Below are positions 44,215-55,327 of a stretch of 64,000 nt of DNA, one piece after another (position 1 is the first letter of the stretch; each line of letters opens with the position of its first letter). The notes under the pieces were generated by a model. That model searched no databases. It worked only from the letters and a program-made list of their open reading frames with translations, and had not been told where the DNA came from. The position numbers and the translations under genes are program-made. The stretch comes from Malaya genurostris (taxonomy: Eukaryota; Arthropoda; Insecta; Diptera; Culicidae). The DNA lies in the NCBI RefSeq assembly GCF_030247185.1, contig NC_080572.1:296904314-296968313 (forward strand), read 5' to 3'.

Positions 44215-44390
44215 TAGATAAAACCCAATAAAACGCTATTTGACATGAATTGGATGTATAGAAATAACAGGAGCATTTGGCGTAGCGTTTGAGTGGTGCG
44301 TTTGATTTGGCTTAGCAAAATCCTGCGCTCCTGTTACTTCTGTGCATGATGTTCAAGCTAAATAGGGTAATATTAATCAGTTGCATACGC
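44215..44390. mobile_element. MITE copy 2 (pair with 32,187-32,370)
   Basis: ACCCAATAAAACGCTATTTG at the left and GCTAAATAGGGTAATATT at the right. Inverted arms of about 45 bp include AATAACAGGAGC and GCTCCTGTTACTT. The two copies share ends and the palindromic GTAACAGGAGCGCAG-type inner arm while their centres differ. Confidence 0.78.
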
Positions 44391-44446
44391 TTTGTGATTA
44401 AACATGTTTTTCTTGTCATTATAATTATTACTCATCGCAGCATGTA

Positions 44447-45371
44447 CAGTCTGTTACATAAGAGCGTGATCAGTGTTGTGAGAAAATGAAAAGACTCAAC
44501 ATGAAAATACTTTTGAATATTGTTTTATTAGACCAAAAACTTGCATGCAAATACGATGATAGCAAGTCCAATCCCCTTCAGCATTAATAATGGCTTGACA
44601 CCTTCGAGGCACACTTTGTGCGATATTTTGCGCGTATTCTTCTGAAAATGACCTCTAAATTTGTGAATTCGGCGAACAAACTGTTTCAAATTGTGTGGTC
44701 TATTTTTCCCAAGCTTCATCTTCATTTGAGCCCAAACGTTCTCAATTGGATTGGCATGGGGCGACTGAGAGAGCCAATCCAAGGTTACGACACCATTTTG
44801 CTCCTTTGCCCATTCAAAACTTTTTCGCACATATTTTTCACTCAACATCGGTTTTTGCAAAGTACTTCGAAATTTCAAATTATTTGCGATCAAATGTCTG
44901 CGAACAGTTCCGTATGATATATTTAAACCTTTTTTGGTCAATTTTGAAGCACCTTAGAGAAAAGTTAATGTCGGATTCTTAAAAAACATATCACAAATCA
45001 CTTTTTCATCTTTTTTTGACAATACACCGACAGAGCCACGATTTGGAAAGTCGTCGACATTTTTCACCTCTTTAAAACGATTCACCCTCGTACTCACAAA
45101 CTATTTCGACTTTTGCATGTATTTCGCCGCGGACTTTTGCATGTATTTTGGGACCTTTCGGGTGCGAGCACAAAAAAACTGCTTCGAAGCGCGTAGTGAA
45201 CGCGGTACTCATTTCGGAAAAATGCTGCAATCGAATTGTAAACAATAGTCAGCTGATTTATTCTCGCATTTCGTCAAGGACACTACTGCCCTCTGTGTTA
45301 AACAAAAATATGACACCATTCAACTTTACCGATCGCGAGTTATCGTGACCGCGCTCTTATGTAACAGACTG
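44447..45371. mobile_element. Non-autonomous Tc1-like element (925 bp)
   Basis: Terminal repeats CAGTCTGTTACATAAGAGCG (44,447) and CGCTCTTATGTAACAGACTG (to 45,371) are exact inverted copies over 20 bp. The left flank is TA (44,445-44,446) and the right flank TG, consistent with a TA target duplication with one mutation. The inside holds a deleted transposase on the minus strand. Confidence 0.88.
44528..44941 (-). pseudogene. Deleted Tc1-like transposase
   Basis: The frame reads GLNISYGTVRRHLIANNLKF (second HTH/linker region), then MLSEKYVRKSFEWAKEQNGV, then directly LDWLSQSPHANPIENVWAQM, the block with the final Glu of Tc1 (DD34E) transposases. The stretch that should contain the first and second Asp is deleted between KEQNG and VVTLDW. 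The C-terminus ends normally at 44,528. Upstream N-terminal sequence (about 44,950-45,290) is present but frame-broken. It cannot catalyse transposition. Confidence 0.8.
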
Positions 45372-45584
45372 TGTGCCAATATTATTAGTTGTTTTTTCAT
45401 TGATGCAATTACTCCACCACTACGGTAATGCTGAATAAATTTCAAATACATCATGAAGCATAGAATATCGATGCGACCGACAAAATAGACTAACCTAACG
45501 AGCCTAAAATTATTGAAATCGGTTAATCCATATCCGAGAAAATTGAGTGGTAATGAGTTTTGACGTTTACGTTACTTATACCAT
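45372..45584. other. Spacer, nothing recognised
   Basis: It contains a short decayed piece of the dispersed repeat (ATTGAAATCGGTTAATCCAT near 45,510); otherwise featureless. Confidence 0.45.
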
Positions 45585-45591
45585 TAGGGAG

Positions 45592-45662
45592 CGGGTCATA
45601 TCGCCGAAAGCCATTTCGCCGAAAGCCATTTCGCCGAAAATCGTTTCGCCGAATGGCAACTT
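45592..45662. repeat. Short tandem repeat, TTTCGCCGAAAGCCA unit
   Basis: Four imperfect copies of a 15-base unit containing the palindrome TTCGCCGAA. It sits exactly where the mariner element to its right is truncated. Confidence 0.85.
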
Positions 45663-46510
45663 TTTTCTTCTTCAAACGAGGCCGTTTTTTTAAATTTCGT
45701 CCTTTAAACGCTCTAATAATGCTATATAATAGTCACTGTTTATGGTTTTTCCCTTTTCAAGGTAGTCGATGAAAATTATACCATGCGAATCCCAAAATAC
45801 AGACGCCATAACCTCACCGGCCGATTGTTGAGTCTTTCCACGCTTTGGGTTCGGTTCATCGCGTGCAGTCCACTCAGCTGACTGTCGATTGGACTCCGGA
45901 GTGAAGTGATGGAGCCATGTTTCGTCCATTGTTATATATCGACGAAAAAATCGGTTTTATTTCGATATAACAGCTCCAAACACTGCTCAGAATCATCAAT
46001 TCGTTGTTGTTTTTGATCGATTGTGAGCTCACGCGGCACCCATTTTGCACAAAGCTTTCTCATATCCCAATATTCGTGAATAATATGTCCAACACGTTCC
46101 TTTGATATCTTTAGGGTGTCAGCTATCTCGATCAACTTCACTTTACGGTCATTGAAAATCATTTTGTGGATTTTTTTCACGTTTTCATCGGTAACAGCCT
46201 CTTTTGGACGTCCACTGCGTTCATCGTCTTCGGTGCTCCTATGACCAGTACGAAATTTTGCAAACCACTTACGAATTGTTGCTTCGCCCGGTGCAGAGTC
46301 TGGATAACACTCATCAAGCCATTTTTTGGTATCGGCGGCACTTTTTTTCATCAAAAAGTAGTGTTTCATCAACACCCGAAATTCCTTTTTTCCATTTTTT
46401 TCACAATAACAAAAGTAGCTTCACTCAAAATGGCATATCTCACAAACTAATAATCAGACAGCTGTCAAATTTATACACGTATCTTTTGAAGGTTGGTACT
46501 AACTGAAAAT
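45663..46510 (-). pseudogene. Mariner transposase, 3'-truncated with frameshifts
   Basis: From 46,404 on the minus strand. The start ATGGAAAAAA is one base out of phase with the main frame. That frame (46,375-45,932) encodes HYFLMKKSAADTKKWLDECY, ATIRKWFAKFRTGHRSTEDD, SGRPKEAVTDENVKKIHKMI, IADTLKISKERVGHII and KWVPRELTIDQKQ. A frameshift near 45,932 leads to MDETWLHHFTPESNRQSAEW (first Asp), GEVMASVFWDSHGIIFIDYL and INSDYYIALLERLKDEI. A further shift gives KKRPRLKKKKV, where the gene is cut by the 15-mer repeat. The second and third Asp are missing. The right end near 46,490 carries a terminal-repeat-like GGTTGGTACTAACTG. Same lineage as the copies at 26 and 27.7 kb. Confidence 0.88.
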
Positions 46511-49139
46511 GGTAAGGATTTAATTCTAGTGGCGCCCTCTCATAGAAACGATACGAACTTTTCAGCCGATCTGTTATTGTCCTAGACAATCGTATGATTG
46601 TAAAATATTTAACATCATAACGAATTGAATCGAATAAATCTTCAGGAGTCGTAGGTCGTACTACAAAACTGCAGGGCATGGCTAACACAGATGGCAACAC
46701 CACCGATGAAGTATCCACAAGACTGGTTCATTGATGTTCTCTCTTAAATACGGAGATAGCTTCAATGTTCAGCACAGAGCCAAAAAATAAAACAAAAGAA
46801 TCCATTTCCAGCACGCTCCGAATGTTTTTCAACTCCTTGATTGAATTTCAATTTTTGATACCACGAATCACGCGCAGTTCGTGGGTGGCAGGCAAACAGT
46901 CGATGGTCAACACGACGACCGTTGGCTAACTTTAAAATAGCGAGGTAGCAAATTTTCGCACCGAGCGCTCCCCCTCCTTCGACTGGGCTTCCGGCGATAC
47001 GATGGGGAAACTCCTGAACCAGAAACCGTAGCACACCGTGGTGTGTACTAGAGTTTTATTGCAGGGCTTCACGCTGGCAGCATTAGTGTGGCTAACGAAA
47101 TTGAAAATAAATCTAGTTTGAAATTGAAAACTTGTGAAACATTGATTGACCCTCGCAGCTACCTACTGTCAGTACTGGCGGGGGAAAAACACACTGTCAC
47201 CGTCACCGAACTCGTGGAAAGCTTTGCCATCAGCACCATCTCGCCGATTTGCCGATACCCCGATTGCCTGGCGCGTGTTTAAAAATGTGAACGAAAAGAC
47301 TCTGCTACTCGTCGGGAGTCGGGAGAAAACTTACGTAAGGAAATCGTTATTGCATATTGTTAAAACAGTTTGTACAACGTCGTCGCCGGCGAAAACGGGA
47401 CTGCGACTACTGCTGCTCTGCCATTCTTTTCAGAAAAAAAAACGGATACGGATACGGACCCGACCCGAGAAGTAGTGGAACGGGAAACGCCTTGCTAACC
47501 GAGAAGGAAGAACTTGTTTCAAAAATGGACCCTCACAGCATCCAATTTTTGTCCAGCACTTGGCTCCACAAGCGTTGAGACATTTCAAAACGATAGTGAA
47601 AGAAGCAATTTGACTGTTTTTTTTATTATTCATAAAATTTCCAAGCGCAACCTTCGTTCTGGAAGAGCCAGCAATGAAAGCAAACGGTTGACTGCACGGG
47701 GAAAACGAGAACCGAGCATCAATGGCGGCGGAAAAGGGATCGAATGGAAGAACTACAAAATAGCGGCAGTTATTGGTGTCAACGGATTTTGATGCTTCGG
47801 AGGGTTGTCGTTGCAATATTTTCCCATGGAACAATGATGTACGCTTACAATGCATGACAGTATATTTGAACAAGCGGAATACTTTGGCATGTACATTCAG
47901 TTTTACCCGGTTTACTAGTTATTGAGCTTTTGTGTTACTTTTATCATCTGTTTCTTTTGTTACTATCGGAAGCCATACAAATATCCCCATTGCATTATTT
48001 GACCCAGTGCATAAAAGTTTAAAGACTGTCACATTATTTTACCAAACGATAAAAAGGACGACCAACCAAACACGAAGCGCAAGATTCACACTTTGATTGA
48101 ATGCCTACCGAATGCAATCAATCCAGATCGCATATTTCAATCGACTTTCCAACAGTTGGCCTACGGTCAATCAGCCCCAAAATAAGCCAACCAAGAGGAC
48201 GACGGGCGGAACGGATGAAGCCTTTCCGGAAGGTAATTCCGCTGCTGGTCAGTGTACTGCTAACCAACAGTACAATTCATCGTTTGCCACTCATTCAATA
48301 GCGAGTGGAAGACCTCTGCTACCATCCCATACGCATAGTGCATAACATACACACGACACGACACGACCTTTCAGCCCTTGGTGCGGCCCCCAAGTCCCCA
48401 CCGCGTGTCATTCACTCACCTTTACGCCAAATACTGGCAACATTTGCTTTCGGTTATGCACGCTTCGTTAATTCTGTTTACCAGTTCAACAGCTTTCCAT
48501 CAGTCAAGTTCATTATAATTTTTGTTTGTGCACAGCAAATTCTTCCTCCGAGGATGCCGGGTGGGAAACGACGGATCAGTTCGACTGGATGCACAAGCAG
48601 ATCGTTGCATGACTGCGGCAACCACAGCCATATCACAGTTGCAGCCGAGTTCTAGTTTCTGTCACATTTACAACCTCAACGCAATCGATTATAACGACGA
48701 CGACGACGACATTGCTTCGAACCGGTACCGTCACATTACGGTGCCGCAACATCAGCAGCTTCCCGGAATTACATAGAATTACATATGAGAAGCGGTAAAA
48801 GCAGCGCATACTGATTTTATGCGACAGCCGATCCAATGCAATTAAACTGAAACGGGAGTTTATCAGTCGACGTGGGGAGGACGGCTACCGGGGCCGTTTG
48901 CTCTCGGATAACAACATGCGAGGAACTTTTCCGAGCCGGTTTTGTTGTTCAGACGATGGATATTTGTTGAACTACGTTCGTGACTTTATAGTACGCTCAG
49001 GTTTGTCGTTGTCGTGAAAATGCTTTAGGCACACACTTTCCTTTGTCAAAGCCTAATTTTCTTTTCAGTTTACAGTTGTCTTATCCTTCAATTCCTAACT
49101 ACTGGAAAGCAATTTGCTTCCGTTATTCTATTTACTATG
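46511..49139. other. Unique-looking DNA, no gene recognised
   Basis: 47,050-48,970 is less AT-rich, with many overlapping short frames on both strands (47,430-47,873 minus, 47,514-47,792, 48,097-48,345, 48,305-48,655). None has a domain or convincing splice structure. A small (ACG)n run sits near 48,695. It could be intron or intergenic regulatory DNA. Confidence 0.45.
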
Positions 49140-49806
49140 TACTCTCTTTACTCGTTTTACTCTGTTCACTCTGTTCACTCGTTTTACTCTGTTCACTCGT
49201 TTTACTCTGTTCACTCTGTTCACTCTGTTCACTCTGTTCACTTTGTTCACTCTGTTCACTCTGTTCACTCTGTTCACTCTGTTCACTCTGTTCACTCTGT
49301 TCACTCTGTTCACTCTGTTCACTCTGTTCACTCTGTTCACTCTGTTCACTCTGTTCACTCTGTTCACTCTGTTCACTCTGTTCACTCTGTTCACTCTGTT
49401 CACTCTGTTCACTCTGTTCACTCTGTTCACTCTGTTCACTCTGTTCACTCTGTTCACTCTGTTCACTCTGTTCACTCTGTTCACTCTGTTCACTCTGTTC
49501 ACTCTGTTCACTCTGTTCACTCTGTTCACTCTGTTCACTCTGTTCACTCTGTTCACTCTGTTCACTCTGTTCACTCTGTTCACTCTGTTCACTCTGTTCA
49601 CTCTGTTCACTCTGTTCACTCTGTTCACTCTGTTCACTCTGTTCACTCTGTTCACTCTGTTCACTCTGTTCACTCTGTTCACTCTGTTCACTCTGTTCAC
49701 TCTGTTCACTCTGTTCACTCTGTTCACTCTGTTCACTCTGTTCACTCTGTTCACTCTGTTCACTCTGTTCACTCTGTTCACTCTGTTCACTCTGTTCACT
49801 GTGGTT
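49140..49806. repeat. (GTTCACTCT)n satellite, about 70 copies
   Basis: A 9-base unit, irregular in the first 100 bp (CGTTTTACT and TTTACTC variants) and then almost uniform, with one ACTTTG variant near 49,240. All six frames are open or nearly so, giving frames of up to 285 codons (LFT, CSL, VHS, VNR and SEQ repeats), which are artefacts. Confidence 0.98.
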
Positions 49807-50084
49807 ACTCTCTTTACTCACAGTCACCGTCTTTATACTCTTAGTTTTAATTTTCTTTTGTCTTCACTTTATTTTATTAGTCTTCACTTTATTTCATTAG
49901 TCTTTGAATTCATTCGTCGTTATTTTGCTTCAACTTTTCTCTCCTCTGTTTTCACTATACCTCCCTTCTGACTATTTTTTGGCATTTTTTTGCTTTATAT
50001 TTTGAACTCTTTTTACCTATCCCTTGTCGAAAAACTATGTATTCACTATGAAAATCGATTCACGGATCGCGATTATACACTGAG
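49807..50084. other. T-rich spacer
   Basis: Pyrimidine-rich sequence after the satellite (TCTTCACTTTATTT repeated twice near 49,860-49,890). No gene. Confidence 0.5.
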
Positions 50085-50245
50085 GTCTCTTTTTACGCAG
50101 GGGATACGTACCGCGTAACAAAACCGCGCAAAAATAGACGCGTAACTTCGGAAATCCGCATAAAAAACTTTAAAACTAAAATTTTTTGATGCCAAATATT
50201 CGACTTTGGAACGTGGAGAATTTGAGACCGCGTAACTTCCGCGTT
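50085..50245 (+). repeat. Dispersed repeat shared with 11,030-11,180
   Basis: Same ordered blocks (GATACGTACCGCGTAA, CGCGTAACTTCGGAAATCCG, TTTTTGATGCCAAATATT) in the same orientation, followed here by a second GACCGCGTAACTTCC. Confidence 0.75.
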
Positions 50246-50937
50246 AAAACTTCAAGAAAAAGATAAAACCATATTCTTAATTTCATATTTTCGGCGACCG
50301 TCTACTTCAACCGTGCCTACGCCTTATTTTTATTTTTTTAATTTATAACTGGATAAAAATTGTCTAGATTCTTAGTTAAAATTTACCTAGATTCTGAGTT
50401 TATGCACTTTTAGTTGATCTTGGGTGCATTCTATTAAGAAACCAACAAAAGCGCACAAACTCAGAGTTTAGGTAAATCATTGAGATACTTTTTAACCAGA
50501 TATTTGTGGAAGTGATTAATAAGAAATGATTTGCTCTTATTTTCTGTTAACTTTACCCAATTCTAGATACTTTTTTCTATTAACTTCCTGAGTACCACAG
50601 AAGCATTTAGTTCTACGTCAATTGGTTTACCGTGTTCGACGCGTTTTTTTTTTTCACTAGTAAAACAGACACCAACAATGCATGGTTATAAACCATGAGT
50701 ATTTTTAATTGACTAATATGAGGGAAACACATTTGTGCATGTTGTATATGTCCGTAAATTAAGTTATTGAATTTATAACCAAAATGCTCTTGTAATTAAT
50801 TTTCTCCGCTTTAGTAAAATTGGTCATTCTTTGTAACAGATAAAAACCTTCGACATGAACTGTGTACTGTTCATTCGGTTCATTTACGAGAGATGTGAAT
50901 GCTAAGTGTGAAACTTGCTGTGGTCGACTGATCACCT
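50246..50937. other. AT-rich, no gene seen
   Basis: Featureless AT-rich DNA. Confidence 0.5.
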
Positions 50938-51247
50938 ATACGAGGTCTGTTCAAAAAGTACCCGGAATTCTCATTTTTCTAAAAAAAATATTTATTTATT
51001 CGTCTACATCTATATGGTCCCATTCAAAGTAATCCCCCCTAGATATAATATACTTATGCCAGCGTTTTTTCCAGTCTTCGAAACACCCCTGATAATCACT
51101 TTTTGTAATGCTCTGTAGCACTCTCAGCGATTCTGCCTTTATCTCTTCAATCGATGAAAAACGCTGTCCTTTCATGGGTCTCTTCAACTTCGGGAACAGG
51201 AAAAAATCACACGGAGCGATATCTGGTGAATAAGGAGGGTGGGGCAT
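50938..51247 (-). pseudogene. Mariner 3' end, transposase C-terminus only
   Basis: The terminal repeat GAGGTCTGTTCAAAAAGTAC starts near 50,941 after a TA. The minus-strand frame 51,247-50,996 encodes MPHPPYSPDIAPCDFFLFPK (third-Asp block), then FSSIEEIKAESLRVL, FEDWKKRWHKYIISRGDYFE and a normal end. This 84-residue C-terminus is undamaged. The element is cut at 51,247, where dispersed-repeat sequence begins. The first and second Asp blocks are gone. Confidence 0.88.
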
Positions 51248-51480
51248 GATTAAAGTCTGAAGATGACTGAACCGATTTTAACGAAATCAAATTCAAATGA
51301 AAGGTCTTACGGTCCCAAAAAAAATCCCGAATTTCAATTTCAAATTACTTACTCACATTTCTCAGAGACGGTGTGATCAATTCTTACAAAATTAGATTCA
51401 AATGAATGGTCTCATACAAAATTTCCTGTTCAAACAAAACTTGGTTTTATACAAAACTTCTTATCACTCAAAGGGTGATC
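51248..51480 (+). repeat. Dispersed mosquito-type repeat, partial copy
   Basis: Two decayed units (TGACTGAACCGATTTT.ACGAA, CAAATGAAAGGTCTTACGGT; then TTCTCAGAGACGGTGTGATC, CAAATGAATGGTCTCATAC). Confidence 0.75.
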
Positions 51481-52059
51481 AGAATTCAAAGAATCGCCTA
51501 AAACTGTTTATATTTGTTCTATTTGATCATTAAAAAAACTTTCTGAAAAAAAATAAAAACAAAATTTTCCTGCTAATTATAGTAAGATGAAATCGTCAAT
51601 TTTTTTATAAAATCATGCAATTCTTTAAAAAATAAACATATTTGAATGATACTTTCACAGATAGGTTGACAATACAATAAACTTAAACTTATTGTATAGA
51701 AATTACAAACATTTTTTATATTTTTCCATACAATTTGTGAAAATAATTGATTTTTGTTTCAATATTCTGGACCTTTCAAAAATAGTAAAAATATATCTTA
51801 ATACAATAGAACATAGTAGAATCCAAATCCGTTGGAAAATAAATATATTTTTTTGTGACTTTTATACAATAAGTTTGAGTTTATTGTAAACAGACTTCTA
51901 AACTGATATACTGATGATGGGTACAAGTAGTATTCGAAATACTAGCATCTGTCTGTCACTGTTATGTTAGTATTGTAACGAAATAGTATTTTCTTCATAG
52001 TGGAACTTAATTTTTTTTCAAAAACGATTTAAAAATATTAATTTTTTTGGGCGATTTTA
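51481..52059. other. AT-rich, no gene seen
   Basis: Low-complexity AT-rich DNA. ATTGTATAGA and TTTATACAATA make small inverted repeats. No frames of note. Confidence 0.5.
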
Positions 52060-52508
52060 CGATCTACCACTTGACTCAGTTCGTCAAGTACACAAAATGT
52101 CTGTGTCTGTATGTACGTTTTTTTTTGCACCAACTTTTCTCAGAGATTCGATCCGACTTCCACTTCCGAAGTTATGGGGTAAAATGCACAAAAAAACGAA
52201 AAAATGTCTACTAAGTTTTCTCAGAGCGTGAGCGATTTTTACAAACTTAAATTCCAATGAATGGTCTTGCGGTCCTTTACAAAACTTCTGAATTTCATCT
52301 GGATCCGACTTCCGATTCCGTAATAATAGGGTAAAGTGTGTTACGAATTTTATACCATCACTTAGAAAGGCGAAAAAACTTAAAAAATGTCTAAATCGGC
52401 CTCAAAACTGTTCCAATCGGTAGTCATTACCGGTAGACGGCCAAGCAAACCGATGTTGGTTATACTTTCAAGAAACGAAGAAAATTATTCAAGAATCTAA
52501 GAAAACAT

Positions 52509-52746
52509 TGCTCGGATAAAAATTTATTGCCGGAACCATAATTAAAAATCATGAAATCATGAATCATGTCTATCATGAAAAATAAGTCATGATTTCATGA
52601 TCAAACCGATTGGTATCATGAACAATAACACATTTTTCATGAAAATTTTCATATCAATCATTTTGAACATGAAATTTCGTAAGAAGACATGGTTCATGAT
52701 ATCATGATTCAAAAATCATGGTACCGGCAATAGATTTTTACCCACG
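52509..52746. mobile_element. TCATGA-rich palindromic MITE
   Basis: Ends of about 60 bp are inverted copies. The left reads GGATAAAAATTTATTGCCGG and the right, reversed, GGGTAAAAATCTATTGCCGG, each followed by an ACCAT.AT run and AATCATGA words. TCATGA occurs about nine times in 170 bp. No coding capacity. It is inserted in the dispersed-repeat copy and abuts the TA array. Confidence 0.75.
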
Positions 52747-52748
52747 TG

Positions 52749-53025
<277 letters not shown>

Positions 53026-53080
53026 TATTAGTATAATTGATATGAGAAAAGCATCAATACACCTCTAGATGAAATGAATC

Positions 53081-53665
53081 GATTTTCACAAACTCAGATT
53101 CAAATGAACGGTCTCATGGTCCCATAGCTCGCTATCGAATTTTATCATTATCCGACTTTCGGTTCCAGAATTACAAGGCAATATATGCATATCTATGAGA
53201 AAATGCGCACTCACATTTCTCGAAAATTTCTTAACCGATTTTTTCATACTAAGATGCACATAATTTTTTTTAAAGCTCCCGAAAAGTTGACCCAGATCCG
53301 ACTTTTGGTTCCGGTATTACTGCGCGATAAGTAAAAATTATTAAATTTCATGAGGATTTTTTCAAAAGTGTTAGCGAAACTAGGAGCAGATTTTTATAAA
53401 ATTTACTTGTAAAATCATGTAGTTGGCAAACCTTGTTAATTTAGCGGATATATAAATCTACTTTGGAACTACTAGTCCCCGGTTTCCACTTCCGAACGTA
53501 CCGGTAATAGTAAAGAAAAACTCCAAAAACGGAACACACTTCGATTTCTCAGCAACTGTAACTGATTTTAAAAAATCATGATTCAAATTAAAGCTCTCAG
53601 TGTCTTTAAAGATACTGTGCAATTTCATCCATAACCGACTTCCGGTTCCGTAAGTAATAGGGCAA
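53081..53665. repeat. Dispersed mosquito-type repeat, further decayed units
   Basis: Forward units (AATCGATTTTCACAAACTC, CAAATGAACGGTCTCATGGT; CTCACATTTCTCGAAAATTT; CCGACTTCCGGTTCCGTAAG near 53,637) of varied completeness. Confidence 0.7.
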
Positions 53666-53821
53666 TGAATATCAAAACCTTAAAACTGTCATACAAAATG
53701 GTGCAAAACCGGTACGCATCGGTACGTGCTGGTACGGAAGAAGAAAAAGACACCACCTAACACACAGCGTACATTGTTCAATTTTTTAGCGTAAAGTGTT
53801 ACCATATTTTAATCTATATTA

Positions 53822-54989
53822 TGAGGTGTACAACTTTGCTTCCGCCGTTTTTTTTTTACAAAGTTAAAAGCTTCATTGCGAAAAGTGCTTACAGATGTTT
53901 TATTCAAAGTATTGTCAGTCGCTAGCGACAACTTTCTCCCATCTTTCCGGCAATTTTCGGATCCCGGTTCAAAGAAAGGAGTCCTCTTTTGACACTATCC
54001 TTGAAGCAATCCATTTTTCCAACTCTTCGAAGGATTGAAAATGTTGATCTGCCAGGCCGTGTGCCATCGAACGGAATAGGTGGAAGTCAGAAGGGGCGAC
54101 ATCTGGGGAATACGGCGGGTGGGGCAAGACTTCCCAATCAGCGTTTCCAGGTACTTTTTGACCATATTTGCGACGTGAGGCCGAGCATTGTCGTGTTGAA
54201 GGTTGACTTTGGCATGTCGCTTTTTTTTCAGCTCGCGACAAAATACAAATCAACACCTTAGCGCCGTGAATATTCGGTTTTGCCTCCGACAAAGTAGCAT
54301 GTCCGGGCTATTCCCATGATTTTTTGCATCTAGGATTATCGTATGGAACCACCGGTTACGATTCGATGTTAAAACCCCTTACGATTTTGTCTTTGAAGTA
54401 GTTGCTCACATACAAACAGACGGCGCTTGATGTCCCTCGGTTTCAACTCGTACGGCACCCAGTTTCCTTCTTTCTGAATCATACCCAGGGCCTTGATACG
54501 TTTTGAAATGGCTTGCTGACTCACTCCCAACGATTCGGCAAGCTTTTCTTGGGTTTGGCACGAATCTTCATTAAACAATGCTTCTAGTTGTTCATCTTTG
54601 AAGGTTTTTTCTCTTCCACCACCATGTTTGTCTTCGACATCGAAATCACCATTTTTAAAATATTGAAACCACTCCCGACACGTTCTTTTACTCAGAGCAG
54701 CATCACCGAAAGTTTCTGAGAGCATTCGATTCGCTTCAGCTGCATTTTTTTTTTCGAATTGTAACAAAAAAGTAAAACTTCCCGCAAATGGCGAGAATTG
54801 GGCACATAAACAGACATTTTCGAGCGTGAATAATACGAAAACAAAAACAACTATCACTGAAACGGCGATGACAATTCGTTAGGCACTGTACACACTCACT
54901 TTAAAGGCATTATTATCTATGTATTTTGACCAGCCTCAGCCGGTACAGCCACCTATCGGAAAACGGCGAAAGCAAAGTTGTACACCTGA
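53822..54989 (-). mobile_element. Mariner element with intact ends and TA duplication
   Basis: The 1,168-bp element has inverted ends TGAGGTGTACAACTTTGCTT (53,822) and AAGCAAAGTTGTACACCTGA (to 54,989), with two mismatches over about 28 bp. It is flanked by TA on both sides (53,820-53,821 and 54,990-54,991). It carries a damaged transposase on the minus strand. Confidence 0.92.
53960..54857 (-). pseudogene. Mariner transposase lacking first Asp and middle
   Basis: The frame 54,857-54,369 encodes the DNA-binding half: EWFQYFKNGDFDVEDKHGGG, QEKLAESLGVSQQAISKRIK and GNWVPYELKPRDIKRR. A stop follows RQNRKGF. Translation then reads HRIVTG and jumps to WFHTI, so the GDEKW block with the first Asp is lost by a small deletion. 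AKPNIHGAKVLICI is followed by a larger deletion to a KKKRHAKVN-like stretch. NLQHDNARPHVA (second Asp) is present out of frame near 54,190. WEVLPHPPYSPDVAPSDFHL and SMAHGLADQHFQSFEELEKW (third Asp) are intact to about 53,985. Upstream residues of the open frame (MIVVFVF...) precede the true start and are probably leader. Confidence 0.9.
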
Positions 54990-54991
54990 TA

Positions 54992-55100
54992 ACTTGACAT
55001 AACTGTTTACAAATTAAAAAGATGAGGGTAGTTTATACCGAAGAAAGTTTATGATTTTATTCAAGTTTCTAGTGATGTTTTTGAGGATATAAGTAATATG
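54992..55100. other. Short spacer
   Basis: No feature beyond a decayed repeat edge. Confidence 0.4.
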
Positions 55101-55272
55101 AGAAAGGCATCAATCATTACACCACCAGGTGGAATAAAAAAGGTTTTTTTACCTTTTTTATATATATAAAAAATAGGTATAGAATTCGCTCAAACTTTCG
55201 AAAAAATTTCCGAGACCCGGAGGGCCGAATGTCATATACCAATCGATTCAGCTCGACGAACTGAGCAAATGT

Positions 55273-55327
<55 letters not shown>

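Noticed and set aside
46762..48836. Cluster of overlapping frames considered as exons of a host gene
   Set aside because: No frame carries a motif I can name, starts and splice sites are not consistent, and frames overlap on both strands.
49043..49971. Long frames encoding LFT, CSL, VHS, VNR and SEQ repeats, resembling a secreted repetitive protein
   Set aside because: Nearly all six frames are open over the same 9-base satellite, so no frame is preferred.
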